In this document: positions 39,096 to 50,182 of the stretch, one piece after another | Layout: every line of letters starts with the position of its first letter | Numbering within the stretch: the first letter of the stretch is position 1 | Origin: Smittia aterrima | Lineage: Eukaryota > Arthropoda > Insecta > Diptera > Chironomidae | Length of the DNA: 64,000 bases | Assembly: GCA_033063855.1 (NCBI GenBank) | Contig: CP093830.1 | Coordinates: forward strand, 9,362,854 to 9,426,853 | Direction: 5' to 3' | Program-made: the position numbers and the translations under genes | Notes under the pieces: model-generated | Told to the model about the DNA's origin: nothing | What the model saw: only the letters and a program-made list of their open reading frames with translations | The model's database searches: none

Positions 39096-40401
39096 TTATT
39101 TCTCCTTCTTGTTATGATTAATTTCGTCGACAACTTTCGGTGAATTGAACATCTAAAAAGAAAAAAGAAGAATGTGACGTTTGATTAGTTAAGTGAAATC
39201 AACAAATAGCAAAACTTCCGAATCAAACGGAAGAGCACGTTTAAGCAAATTGCTTTAGACCTTGAAGAGTTTGAATAAAAAAACACTCACCCGTAAAGCG
39301 ACGCGAAACATTAAGAAAAACCAGTAAAATTGTGGTAGGAATAGTGAGACTATCGACAGTTGACATCCAAGTGGTAATCTGATTAGAGCTTGGATGAATG
39401 ATAGATTCACGACAGTACTATAATAGTAAAGAAGCGCTGGCAACATTACAATCCGAAAAACGGTGAATGTTGTTAACATGAGAATGCCGTTGATAAAGAA
39501 GAGCTTGGACTTCTTTAAGTTGAGAATGCTTAGAACGGAGCGGAAGCTCACAAATGGAGTTGAAAATTCCATGAGGAACATAAAGCTAAACACACAATCG
39601 CCAAGTCCTCCTCTCCATGAGCTGATGACAATTAGTCCGTAGCCGCCAATGAATATATGATGGAAAACCATGAGCTTAGCGACTTTCATGTATCCGACTA
39701 AACTTGGAATTTTCTCGTTGTTGATTGTCGTTGATTTAAACCAGTTTAGTTCTCCTGAGCTTAAAGTTGGGACCATTGAAAGAAAGCTTTCTGGTGCAGA
39801 CCATTTAAAAACCTTCAGATTGAGCTTATCTAGTAGCTTCGCGTTATATACTTTGTACATACTAAAAATGTCGTAGATAAAGTAGGAGCAACCGAACCTA
39901 CAATAAATTCAATTGATTACACAGTGTCAAGTGGATTCGATGCTTGAACAATTTACCACGCATATGATTCAGTAAATATGTGAGATGTCGTTAAGAAATT
40001 ACGTCTACATGAATACTGACAGACGATGAGGCCGAAGACGCATGACAGTATCGACTGAATTGCTGAGACGAGCCTACAAATTGAAAATAAATAGTCATGT
40101 GACTTTGTACTTGAGTAAACAAAGAAACTTACTTGTTGGAGATGTCAAGACAATCGGACAAGGACAAATTGAAATGTTTGATGAATTTCAGTCCTTGCGA
40201 TGTTCCTAGCATCAGTTTGTTGAAGAAACTTGTGATCTTGTAAAAGAAACAACTTCCTAACATAACTAGAAGAGCTCCCAATGGCAAAGAAACTCGTTTC
40301 TCGGCCTCATGTTTCGAAACGATACTGAAGGCTATTGTAAAAGATGATATAACAAGCACACAGTCCATCCATATCGGATTCAACTTCTTCACCGTTTGCA
40401 T
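39096..40401 (-). CDS. TLC domain-containing protein 3 (FAM57/CT120-like)
   Basis: Multi-pass membrane protein of the TRAM-LAG1-CLN8 family; vertebrate TLCD3A/B are linked to ceramide and membrane-lipid metabolism. Four exons, 40401-40133, 40073-39957, 39897-39291 and 39152-39096, encode 349 residues. The TLC core is visible in exon 3: MVFHHIFIGGYGLIV with the conserved His pair, EFSTPFVSFRSVLS (the STPF motif), FINGILMLTTFTVFRIVML and PQFYWFFLMFRVALR. Exons 1-2 add an N-terminal extension with two or three hydrophobic segments. The last exon is only 57 bases and encodes a polar, Lys-rich tail. It was placed by phase after the donor at 39290. The enzyme activity of the family is debated, so no reaction is assigned. 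Confidence 0.85.
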
Positions 40402-40768
40402 TTTTTTGTTAGAAAAAAATTATTGGCAACTTTGCACTTTGATTTCAGTCACTTTCATTCTACAAAAGCTACGTCCACTTCAACTCTCCTATCGCCACTG
40501 AACCAGAGGTTTCTTCTGATGTCGTTCGTAATTAAAAAAACGAATCAGATTGAGGTCAATAAATTGTTATCAGGATTAAAATAACTTCGCTACAGCAAAA
40601 CTCGCAAAGGCCAAACCAAAATAAAAGAAAATTTTCATTTGAAATAAAGTTTCCGTTAAAAAATTTGAGACAAAAAATTAAATTTTAGTAAAATCTACTT
40701 TTTATTCGTGGAATTTTGCTTTTCATTAATCTTAACATGAAAATAAAGGATGAGAGACAGATAATGAA
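40402..40768. promoter_or_regulatory. Spacer between the TLCD3-like gene start and OTUD5 3' end
   Basis: 367 bases. Must contain the TLCD3-like promoter and the OTUD5 3' UTR. A minus-strand AATAAA is at 40706-40701. Confidence 0.45.
40701..40706 (-). terminator. Poly(A) signal of OTUD5
   Basis: AATAAA on the minus strand about 63 bases past the OTUD5 stop. Confidence 0.5.
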
Positions 40769-43700
40769 TTACGGTGAGTCGTATTCGTCATCTGTGTTGT
40801 TTCTTCCTCGTCTGTCTATTGCGACATCTTGGATTGAATGCATCAAAGCCTTTTGCATCATTTCCTTCTCACTCAATTGATTGAAACCTGAAGAGTGATA
40901 AGAAACATTAGTAAAGAATTTAAGAAACAAATATCAAGGATTTACCATCTTTTGCGTAAGAGGATTCAAGGAGAGATTGATAAAATGCTGAGAGCGGTTT
41001 CTCGGTATCACTATCTGCACCAGAAACTGATGAGCCTGAACTTGGCGAACCAGGAGATGGAGATACTCTTTTGCGTTTTGGACTTGTTGATTGCTCTTTT
41101 GTCATTTCATCTACTTTTCGTTTCTCGCTGTAAACAAATAAAAATTTCAGAGAATTTTCCAGAGGAATTTGATTCATTTAAACTCACATGTGGTGTTGAT
41201 GTCGCTTTTTGCTTCTTCTTCCATTGGATTGCATGTAATATTCCATTAAGTAGGGAGCTTTCTTTTCAGACTCAGATTGATTTGATGAACATTGAGCTGG
41301 AAGAGGATTGCACGATGGTGAAGTCGAACTAGAGCTACCGCAAGCCTCTGTCGATGTTACAGTACTTGTGCTACTCTTATTGCCATTCGTTTTGTTCATA
41401 TTCTCTTTGCAGAACTGAAGATAAGATTGTCGAGCAATTTGCTCAACCACAACATCGCTCGTTGCTTCCCAATCTGTCGTTTTCAGTTTATCTTCAACCA
41501 TCATTTTCTCGATTTCAAGTTGCTCGCTCATTTGAACAGCATCACTGACTTGCTTTGCTGGATCAAAATCTTCTGGCCGATAGCCAGCAAGTCCTAATCC
41601 TACTCCAACGGATGATTTGTACGGATCAAGAATGGCATTGTAATGAGAATAGCGATGATACGAAAGTCGAAGTGGCTGATAGCCATTATTTGTCTGTTCC
41701 GAGTTGTAAATGTTGATCGGCGTCATCTCATAGCAATAAAGCTCAACGGGTCGATTGTACATCTCAGACATTGCTTGAATCTCAATATGGTTGCCATGTA
41801 AATGATTTTGTCGTTTTCGATTTACGTAGTGAGTGATATCTAAAGACAAAAGTTATTTTAAAATGTTTGATAAGAAGATTTCTCTTTGTTTCTTACCTTC
41901 TGTAATGAACTGTGCGAAATATTCACGATTTTGGTAAATGTAATCCATAGTTTGTTGTCGAATGATATCGTGCATTTCCTGATCTCCATAGAGTTGATAT
42001 GAAATGGCTCGAAAGAGACATGCACCATCTTCCTCTGTTTCTTTAATAATCAATCCTTGCTCTGAAAGTGATTTTGCAAATGTCTCATCTCGATTCTTCC
42101 ATTCCTCGCTGGAGAGATTGGAATCTTTCGTGACCAGATGCTCATCGCCACTGTTATAGCCAGAGACTTTCTCTTCGAGGATTTCTAGGAGATCAACTCC
42201 AACTTGGTCATTGTTGCTATTTACGCTACTATTTGCTATGCTGCTGCTGTCACTTTTCGAACATTCCGGAGAACTTTGTAGCGAGCTCTCATTTTGACTT
42301 GATCCAGAGCTTGTACCTGGTAGTTTCACGTTGGAAGATGGAGCTATGACGGCTGGTGAAGGTGATCCATGTTTTTGATATTTAATTTGAACCGCTGACT
42401 TGTCGCGTTTGCTTTCACGCTTACTGGATCGTACATGGCTGAAACGGAAATGATAATTTGTTTATTGAAAAGGTTGTCGAAAGAATTGTTTATATTTCGA
42501 GACTCTTCAATTGCCTGCTTTCGAGTGAAGATTCTTTAATGAGAGGAGGAAAATCACCGCGGAAGGTAATTCGGAGAAGCTTTATGTGTTTAATTAGTTA
42601 GCGAAAACTAGTCGAATGGAGAATCTCATCCGGAGATAGATAAACGAAAATCGATTATTGAATTCACATGGTGAGCTGACAGGGCTGCAATCGGAAAATT
42701 TCGGTTCGCGTGATGAAAGTCGATAAATTTTCCTACGCCAAGGACATTGGAAAGCGTTACGAGAAAGCGACTACTGACTATTGTTTCTTCCACTGCGCCT
42801 TCGGGCGAGTCGCGCCTCATCCAGCCATCAAGTATTGCTCGACAAAAGAAAATAAAAGGCTAAAAATACCAGAAACTTCAGTATTTTCTATCGCGTCGGA
42901 TGATTTTCTCATTTTTTATATAAACAAATGGATTTTTGCTGCGGAGCGTGGAGATTTAAAATATCGGAAAAGATTTCGTGAGCACATTTTTTTGTTTCGC
43001 GAAGTGAAGGGACGAAGATCTCAACAAGTCGCTCTCTCATCAAGCCTGCTCAAATCTGCAAACTTTCAATTTAACTTCATCATATTTCAAAAAGCTTGTT
43101 TATCCCTAAAAGCCAAAAATGAAGCTGTTCTTAGTGTTTCTTGTCGTTACGTGCGCAGTAAAGCTCTCCGAAGGTTTGTGAATTAAAAATTCATCGTTCA
43201 ATTACGTCATTGAAGAAGTTTCAGGATATTTATGTTACGATTGCAACTCAACAATTGATGTCAACTGCTTCGACTTCTCTCCAACATTCAGTTACTACAA
43301 AGCTGTTGAATGTGATCCAGAAGGGACAGGAGCAATGAGATGTGTTTCTGTTCACATATCAGGTAAGATTAATGATCCTTAGCGATCAAGTGAGCTTAAG
43401 GCAAACGATTAAAAGTGTCACCGATGAAGATAAATTGAAACATATTCAAAATATTTTAGAAAGGAAGCAGCGACGAATGTTTCGCGGTTGCCAGAAATCA
43501 AACATATGCGAAGAATACAGAAGACAAGATTCGACGAATATTTTCTTTGACGTCTTAACGTGTTCTGAATGTAGTGAACATCGATGCAACGGAGTGTGGT
43601 CGCCTCATCGTTCTCTAATGACGACAGTCACAACGATACTTTCTGTTATCCTCACGACACTTTCTTTTTAAACAATAAAGATTTTCCGAACAAACAATTT

Positions 43701-44157
43701 GTTTTGTTTACCTCTTTGCTGCACTTCGATTTGTTGGACTCCGCCTGACATCATAGCGCTCCGTGTTTGATCTTTTATCACGCTGGCCGGTCTAAAATAA
43801 GAAAACAAGAACTATGATGAGCGCATATTCTTTTTTTTTCGATGAACTCATGAAGGTGGAGAAGCAGCAAAAAATCTTCTTGTGGGATATGAATCAATGC
43901 GACTGCATTTGCGACGTAAAATGAAAATAAGAAGATGGAACCCGAAAAAAAATTGGTGACGAAAAATGTCTTGTGGAATTTGCTTTGTAACTTCTCTCGG
44001 TTTTGTCTCAACAAAGTGTCGTTGCTTACACGAACTTTGCAAGCACAAGGACAACTTCATAATTTGTTTTAATTCCGTCAACAATGAACTTTTTCCTTAC
44101 TTCTGACTTGATTTCTTCATTTCCAGATTTCTGATTTCCAATTGGCTTGATGGTCAT
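40769..44157 (-). CDS. Otud5: OTU-domain deubiquitinase OTUD5 (DUBA)
   Basis: Cysteine protease that removes ubiquitin chains; the vertebrate protein acts in innate immune and chromatin signalling. Six exons, 44157-44101, 43791-43712, 42438-41897, 41839-41188, 41127-40946 and 40887-40769, encode 543 residues. Exon 1 (19 codons) begins MTIKPIGN; vertebrate OTUD5 likewise starts with MTI, which supports the choice. The OTU core is in exons 3-4: catalytic Asp and Cys in EEDGACLFRAISYQLYGDQ, and catalytic His in LSYHRYSHYNAI. RKRQNHLHGNHIEIQAM and WEATSDVVVEQIARQSYLQF also match the family. The C-terminus has a Ser/Pro-rich stretch and a helix like the OTUD5 ubiquitin-interacting motif (LSEKEMMQKALMHSI). 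The Gly/Pro-rich vertebrate N-terminus is replaced by a Ser-rich region. Intron 2 (43711-42439) holds a Ly6-type gene on the opposite strand. Confidence 0.92.
43119..43671 (+). CDS. Ly6/three-finger GPI-anchored protein nested in an OTUD5 intron
   Basis: Three exons, 43119-43173, 43225-43362 and 43460-43671, encode 134 residues. Order: signal peptide (MKLFLVFLVVTCAVKLSEG); a Cys-rich domain opening with YLCYDCNS and closing with LTCSECSEHRCNG, ten cysteines in all as in the Ly6/uPAR fold; and a C-terminal hydrophobic run (TTVTTILSVILTTLSF) fitting a GPI-anchor signal. Intron phases agree (both phase 1). Insect members such as quiver/sleepless, boudin and crooked modulate ion channels or form septate junctions; this one cannot be assigned to a named member. 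The whole gene lies inside OTUD5 intron 2 on the opposite strand. Its AATAAA is at 43674-43679, so the transcript should end almost at the OTUD5 exon at 43712. Confidence 0.88.
43674..43679 (+). terminator. Poly(A) signal of the nested Ly6-type gene
   Basis: AATAAA two bases after the stop codon and about 33 bases before the opposing OTUD5 exon. Confidence 0.65.
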
Positions 44158-44269
44158 GATTTCATTTAGGTCTCAACCTTCGAGAGTTTGTATTCGCGGT
44201 AATAACTTTTATTTGACACTCGTATTGCTTGGAGAGACACAATTAATAAATTTAGATTTCCATTCAATT

Positions 44270-44275
44270 TTTATT
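44270..44275 (-). terminator. Poly(A) signal of NAT10
   Basis: AATAAA on the minus strand about 58 bases past the NAT10 stop, within the 175 bases that separate NAT10 from the downstream OTUD5 start. Confidence 0.55.
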
Positions 44276-44332
44276 GTTCAAACGTTGTCTGCCCCGCTGA
44301 GCTTGAATTACAAAATATTTCGTTCTGTTAAA

Positions 44333-47300
44333 TTATTTGAAGAATTTGTCTTTTCTTCCATTTTTCTGAGGTTGCTGGAACTTTTTCTTTTTGTTTTTAT
44401 TCCAGCCTGGATTATCTTCGGCGTCCTTCTCAAGAGACTCGGCTCCACGCTTCTCTCCGCTCTTCACAGAGATGACCGATGTCTTGCCATCTTTCAAGGC
44501 TTTCTTCCAATCGTCGTCTGTGCCTTTGATTGCATATTGTGAAAGTGATTCTTTTTTCAGCTTAATCAAATCTTTCTTCTGTTTCTTTTCAAGCTTTTCG
44601 GCTTCCTCGTCAAGCTCTTCGTTCATCGTCTGCTTCAGTGCCTTGAATTCCTTTCCACGATTCAATTGACCTTCATTCGGCATATCGCTCTCGATCGTCT
44701 TTTGCATTATCTGAAGAATATTCTTTGTCATCTTCTTCATTGTGTCATAGAACTTTGCAAGAACTTGGCTAGAATTTAGAGAATGTTATTAGAATAGAAA
44801 AATTAAAATAAAACTTTAGAAAGCAAACCTTGAAGGCATGTTAAATTCTGTAGCCAACTGATCCACGTTCTTGTTCATTGAACCAACTCCAAGCAAGATT
44901 GCTTTCTGAAGGGCATCGAGCGGTGCGTTAGGAAGCTTCATTTGGAAATAGATTGACGATAAATCATTCGTGAGATCAAGAATAAGTCGATACTCGATTT
45001 GATTGCGGATGTAAGACTCAAGACGTTGAACATCGTGAGGAATGAAATGTAAATTCAATTCATCTTGTGACATCTCGTTTCCTTTTAACGCCACGTTCTT
45101 GTTGTCGAGAAGTGAAAGTGCAAGTCCAGTTGTGTATTTTGTGAAAGATTTTGGCAACAGCTTAAGAACTCTTCGTCGGAAATCGCGGAAATATTCTTGA
45201 AGCCAATCCTTTGTGTCAACTCGATCTCCTGACAACGTTGCGATCATAATGCAAGAATGTTCACCAGTCAAATCGTTCTCCTTTTGACTCAAGTAAACTG
45301 GAATAAACTTTTGACTTTTCCAGAACTTAAGCAACTCCTGAGTTAAGCCGTAAGATGTTCCAATGTAGTCGAGCGGCTCTGGCTTTCGTTCCGGCAATCT
45401 TTTCAGAAGAGTTGGAATTTTCCTTCGCGGTTTAACAACTTCAGTTAACAAATCAGCTTCGTCGTCATTGATCTCTTCGAATCCATCAGATTCTTCATCT
45501 TCTTCGTCAACTTTTTCATTCAGCGATGTGAATTTGCCTTCGTAATAATTCTTAAGTAGTTGCATAGCTTTCTTGCCATAACCCATTCGTTGATAATTTG
45601 GATGTGTAGCGATTCGCACGACTCTGGCTCCAGAAAGTTTCGCAAATTCTCTATCGTTGAACTGCTCCGAGACATTCCATGGAATCAGATCACCAGCAGC
45701 TTTTGATCCCATTGAATCATTTATGCGCTTTTGAGAAATCTTTCCCTCAAGACAAACTTGAATGATTACGAGAATCTCTGGAAGTTGGTCTTTCTTTTGA
45801 ATCGGTCCAAGTAAACAGAAGAGATGATGAGCTGGAGCGTCACTTAGCATTTGGAGATCGTTCGGAGTGTTCTTATAATGCGAAGATACGAAAATTGAGA
45901 CGAGACGTTGAAGAAATTGTTCAGCTGCCCGATGATAAGAGAACAAAGCATCGCGATCGATGTAATAGAGCTCACACAAGTCAGGCGTTGGACAGCCAGA
46001 GCTTAAATGTGGAATCGCTTGCACATCGAGGCAAAGCAGAGATGTCAGCCACTTCTCCACTGAATCATCAGGATTATAACGAATTGATTCGTCAAGTTTG
46101 ATTGGCGGTGGCGCGTTGTTCTCCTTTTGAATCTGCGACAACAATTTCAAACTCAAAGATCTTCCTGTTCCTTCGTATCCATTGATTGTTGAAGCCATGA
46201 AGACCAAGTAAGGTCCCAACATTTTCTTTACAAGTGGAAGAGGAATTGCTGCTGCTTCGTCGATAATCAAGAGATCAGCAGCATTCAACAAGTTTGAATC
46301 GGTAGGTGAAATATATTGAATCGTCTGCCGATTGTTACGAGTCAAATTGATACGAACAATTGCTTTGTTGAAGTCTGGATTTGTTGACCGAATAATTGTG
46401 TAATCAAGATGCTCCTGATATGCGAGAGCATCGAATCCTTTCAGAATAAACTCAAAGAATGTGATCAAGTTCTCAGGTGATGGAGATGTGACATAAACTT
46501 GACTGTAGCCAAACGAAACAGCTCCAGCCACAGCAAGACCCATCGCAGCAGATTTTCCTCTACCACGAGCCGCTGTTAACGATGTTGGTGGCTTGAGTTG
46601 TTTCTCAGCGAGTGAATCAATAAATTGTGCTACAGCTTTAGCCTGATCTAATGTTTTGCAGAGATTGATGAGCGGTCCAGCCGGGGGAGTGTCGCGAAGT
46701 GATTGCTTCAACTCTTCAAGCTCTTCCACATTAGCTGGCTTCATGATTTGACTTGCATCTATAGCCTCAACATTTGCTGTCTTCAAGCTGAGTGGGAGAA
46801 CTGTCAAGTTGTCATTCACCATTAAGCAACGATCGCAATCAGCCAGCGACAAAATCAATCGTTCATTGAATCGACATTTGATTTCCTGATGAGAATCCGT
46901 TCGATATCTCTTGTGAATGTCCATGTTGAGAGTGTAAAGCTGTTTCAACGATGTTATTGATTTGAGAAGAAGAATGATGAGTCCACCGCCTTCAACAGTC
47001 TCAATAGTTCTTGCCAAAAGATTCGGAGTGATTGCCTCGAAGTCTTGCAACACACAAACTCCATAAGTTCGTCCGAGAATCTGATGAGTATCTTTGTAAT
47101 ATTTTCCGTGAATCGTTGTGGAACATCTGAAGACGTCAAACAAATCAGCTTCGTCGATGTTCACTTTTCCTGATTGAATCTTCTTTGCTCGCTTTCGGCC
47201 GTGGCTAAAAATGTTTGATTGTTAATCAGGAAATTCATAAATTTACAGGACTTACTTAGAAATCGCTTCATCCTTGTTCTTGTAGCACCAGAGAACTGTC

Positions 47301-47514
47301 GGACGAGCCTTCACGGTTGATTTCGATAGCATGTCATAAAGGATGGGAACCTTAAATCAAAATAAATTTGAAGTTAGCAGCAAACATGAGAATTTTAGAA
47401 TCTTACCTGGTCTCTTCCTTTATCGCCAACAACGACGAACATCGTTCGATGCTTCATCTTCACGCCATTCTCGATCATCACACGAATTCGGTTATCAATC
47501 TTTTTCTTCACCAT
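44333..47514 (-). CDS. NAT10: RNA cytidine acetyltransferase NAT10 (Kre33)
   Basis: Nucleolar enzyme that makes N4-acetylcytidine in 18S rRNA and in tRNA using acetyl-CoA and ATP. Four exons, 47514-47407, 47350-47256, 47204-44829 and 44768-44333, encode 1004 residues, near the family length. Visible parts: N-terminal DUF1726-type start (KKKIDNRIRVMIENG); Walker A loop in LTAARGRGKSAAMGLA; helicase-like VIDEAAAIPLPLVKKML read as LIIDEAAAIPLPLVK; GNAT acetyl-CoA motif RIATHPNYQRMGYGKKAM; a tRNA-binding region including TGEHSCIMIATL; and a Lys-rich nucleolar tail. It is head-to-head with the Ro60-like gene, with 171 bases between start codons, and OTUD5 follows on the same strand. Confidence 0.96.
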
Positions 47515-47685
47515 TGTAGTTGCTTCAACTTTTATTTATTTATTTATTTCCCTCGTGTCCAACAGAATTCAAAAAAAAATTCTTACAATTCTTACTGAAC
47601 TCGCCGACTCTCTAACTGAACTCACTCAGTATTTTTTGTTTTTGCAAAATTCCGATTCTTGCAACTAAAAGTAGCCGCTTCGAAA
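47515..47685. promoter_or_regulatory. Divergent promoter region, NAT10 / Ro60-like
   Basis: Only 171 bases separate the NAT10 ATG (minus) from the Ro60-like ATG (plus), so this short stretch must serve both genes or hold both 5' UTRs. It contains a T/A repeat (TTTA units near 47533-47548) and no clear TATA box. Confidence 0.55.
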
Positions 47686-49911
47686 ATGGCAGATCAAGTT
47701 GTTCCAAACGGTGATCAAAACATCGAAGAGGTGAGATTAATCAAGAAACATTAAATTCCTAGTTTGTAATTTAAATAGAATCAAATCTAACAAATCTAAC
47801 TTTTGGGCAGGTTGAACAAACTGTATGGGACGATGAGATATCTATTAGACGCTATATCTTCATGCGAAGCCTCGAGCCAAACTTTGTCAATCGAAAGAGT
47901 TTGATCATTTGTCAAATCGAAAATCTCGGTGAGTTTGAAATAGATTTATTGTAAGTGTCGGTCATCATCTTTTGTTTCCACAGATTTTGGAGCCAAAAGC
48001 ATTCAAGAACGAATCGAATCTCTCGCTTCTGGAAATCCTAAAAGGGTTCACGAGATTCTGCTTCAGGTAAAATTTCGAATCAGTTTTGTCGTTCTTCCTA
48101 AAAAGGTTGATTTGTTTCTTCTTATTTATTAAGACGAGTGGTTCGCAATGGCTGAAATCGCGAGAAGAACATTTGTGGTGCGTGGCATTCTGTTTGAAAA
48201 GATTGCAACATGAAGAGATTTCTAATGAATTAAGGAACAACTTTCAAAGCTTCATCAGTAGTCCAAGAGACATTCTCGTCTTTGCTAATTTCTGCAAGTT
48301 TTGGTCAAAGAAATTAAAGGTAGTAGACGCAAACAAGACCAAGACTCACATGAAAACAAAGCAAGGCGAAGGTTTAGCTTTTGGTCGTGGCTTGAAGAAA
48401 TGTTTGCGACTTTGGTACGACTCGCTCTCTGTTGATGAACTCATCGAAGTTTTATACGCGTCTCAAGCTGTTAACGGCATTAAACATTCCGATATCATAA
48501 AGCTCATTCATTTATATGGGACAGGGGAGAAAGGAAAACCTAAAGATGAGAAAACCGATAAAGCTGAGAAAACCGATAAAGCTGGAACTCCTAAAGCGAA
48601 GAAACCCGAACCAGATGAGCTTAAAGTTCTCGTCGTTGAATCAACTTATTGGAACACCAAGAAACTCAAACAAAAGGAGGACGAAATGAAAAATGATTGG
48701 GTGTACGGCCATAAAATGCGAAGGGTGATTCTATATCGTACCATCAAGCAACAAGAAAATATTAAAAATCTCTCAACTGCTATCAACAAGAACAGTCAAG
48801 AACTCAATTTCAACTTGAATCATCTTCCGCCTTTCGGATTAAAAGCAGAAAAAATTGTCGCGAAGATTATGGAAAAATTTTCGCCTAGCGAAACAGTCGA
48901 TGCTCTTCAGACGTTACATGAAGGGAAAGCGATCAATGAAATTGAGCTCGTTAATATAATCAAGAAAAATATCAGCAAAAAACCTAAAGTGATCGTTGAG
49001 TCAAAGCTCAATCCTCTCAGCGTGTACCACATCAAACTATTGATTGAATCTCGTCGCCTTGATGTAACCAAAAACAAAGATCTTGACGAGAAATTCGAGA
49101 AAGCGCACAGTTCCATGTTGGCGAAATTAGATGAGATTACGAACCATTCAATCTCGAATCAATCGACAATCAACAAGTTTCGATATTTTGTTACTTTGGA
49201 TTTAAGAAAGTTCTCGCAAAGACGTAAAGATTATCAAATTATATTCTGATTGATTTGACTAACATTTTATAATATTTTAGAGGCTAATGTTAATGGCATG
49301 AGAAAGATGCCTTGTGTAGAGCTTCAAATCATCATTGCTTTGTGGCTCAAAAGAAGTTATCCTGATCAAGTAACTCTCAAAACTTACACGGATCAGCGAA
49401 ATGAACTTAAGAATGTTCCGTGGCATGATAAAACAACATTCGACGAAGCACTTCTATGGGCTAATGAAGGCCCGGTAAGACTCTTTAAATCTTCTTAAGT
49501 GCATTTTAACATGATATATAATTTAGGCATTGGTCAAGTTTACGAAAGAACATTTTGTGTTTCCAATGCAACAAGCTATCGAAGAAAAAATGAAAGTCGA
49601 TGTATTCATCTCGTTTGTCAGCTCGCTTGGAAGAAACGTTGGACCAAATGCGAAACCACCTTTTGAGCTATTGAAGAAATATCGCAAAGCTTCTGGCATG
49701 GAAAGAGCAAAGTAAGTCTTTACAAGATAATACGATCAAGAATTTAAATTTAATTTCTTTCAGGTTTATCGTTGTTAATCTTTGTCGTCATGCACCCGAT
49801 TTCAAGTATAACTTGCGAGATGATTCCGAACTTGGAATTCTCGAGATTGTTGGTTTCCACAAAGACGGCATGAAGATCATTGGTGGATTTACCGAAGGAA
49901 TCTTCAATTGA
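47686..49911 (+). CDS. Ro60/TROVE-domain RNA-binding protein with degenerate metal site
   Basis: Ro60 binds Y RNAs and misfolded small RNAs in a HEAT-repeat ring; it works in RNA quality control and stress survival. Seven exons, 47686-47730, 47811-47928, 47984-48066, 48134-49223, 49281-49474, 49527-49711 and 49764-49911, encode 620 residues. The TROVE ring covers about residues 20-420: the RRYIFMRSLEPNF start, GSQWLKSREEHLWCVAFCLK, and the FGRGLKKCLRLWYDSL segment typical of Ro60. The C-terminal part is a von Willebrand A-like lobe (VDVFISFVSSLGRNVGP; LGILEIVGFHKDGMKIIGGF). Its DxSxS metal site reads DLRKF, and the usual later Asp is also absent. A Lys/Glu-rich insert with an exact 18-base repeat lies at 48541-48620. 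The donor at 49224 was chosen because it is the only one keeping both frame and homology. A TEP1-type origin is less likely, as no NACHT or WD repeats are present. Confidence 0.82.
48548..48583 (+). repeat. Exact tandem duplication of 18 bases inside the Ro60-like gene
   Basis: The unit GAGAAAACCGATAAAGCT occurs twice in a row (48548-48565, 48566-48583), adding a second Glu-Lys-Thr-Asp-Lys-Ala to a charged loop. Identical copies suggest a recent event. Confidence 0.9.
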
Positions 49912-50182
49912 ACAGTTTAATTGGCTTCAACGAATTCAATGAAATTAATCAGCTAGATCTGCTTCAAGAATAATTCACCTCCAATACCAAACAGTGCCAG
50001 CTCAACTATGAATTGAAATACAAGAAATACCTTACTAACATGCAAAGCATTTGAATTAAAATTAATTTTTGTAACGAAGAAATCTTTTGAATTTTATTTT
50101 GGATGAAATTTGTCCGTCTGGCGGAGTTTGAGAGTTATCTTTCAAGAAATTGTCAAATGAATCAAAATAAGCAGAAGTAAGA

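Noticed and set aside
42710..43186. 158-codon plus-strand frame running into the Ly6-type gene
   Set aside because: It overlaps the first Ly6 exon in another frame and lies in an OTUD5 intron; no homology seen. The Ly6 model explains the region better.
49912..50182. Y RNA gene next to the Ro60-like gene
   Set aside because: I looked for a Y-RNA-type lower stem and pol III terminator in the spacer and saw none; a search elsewhere in the genome would be needed.
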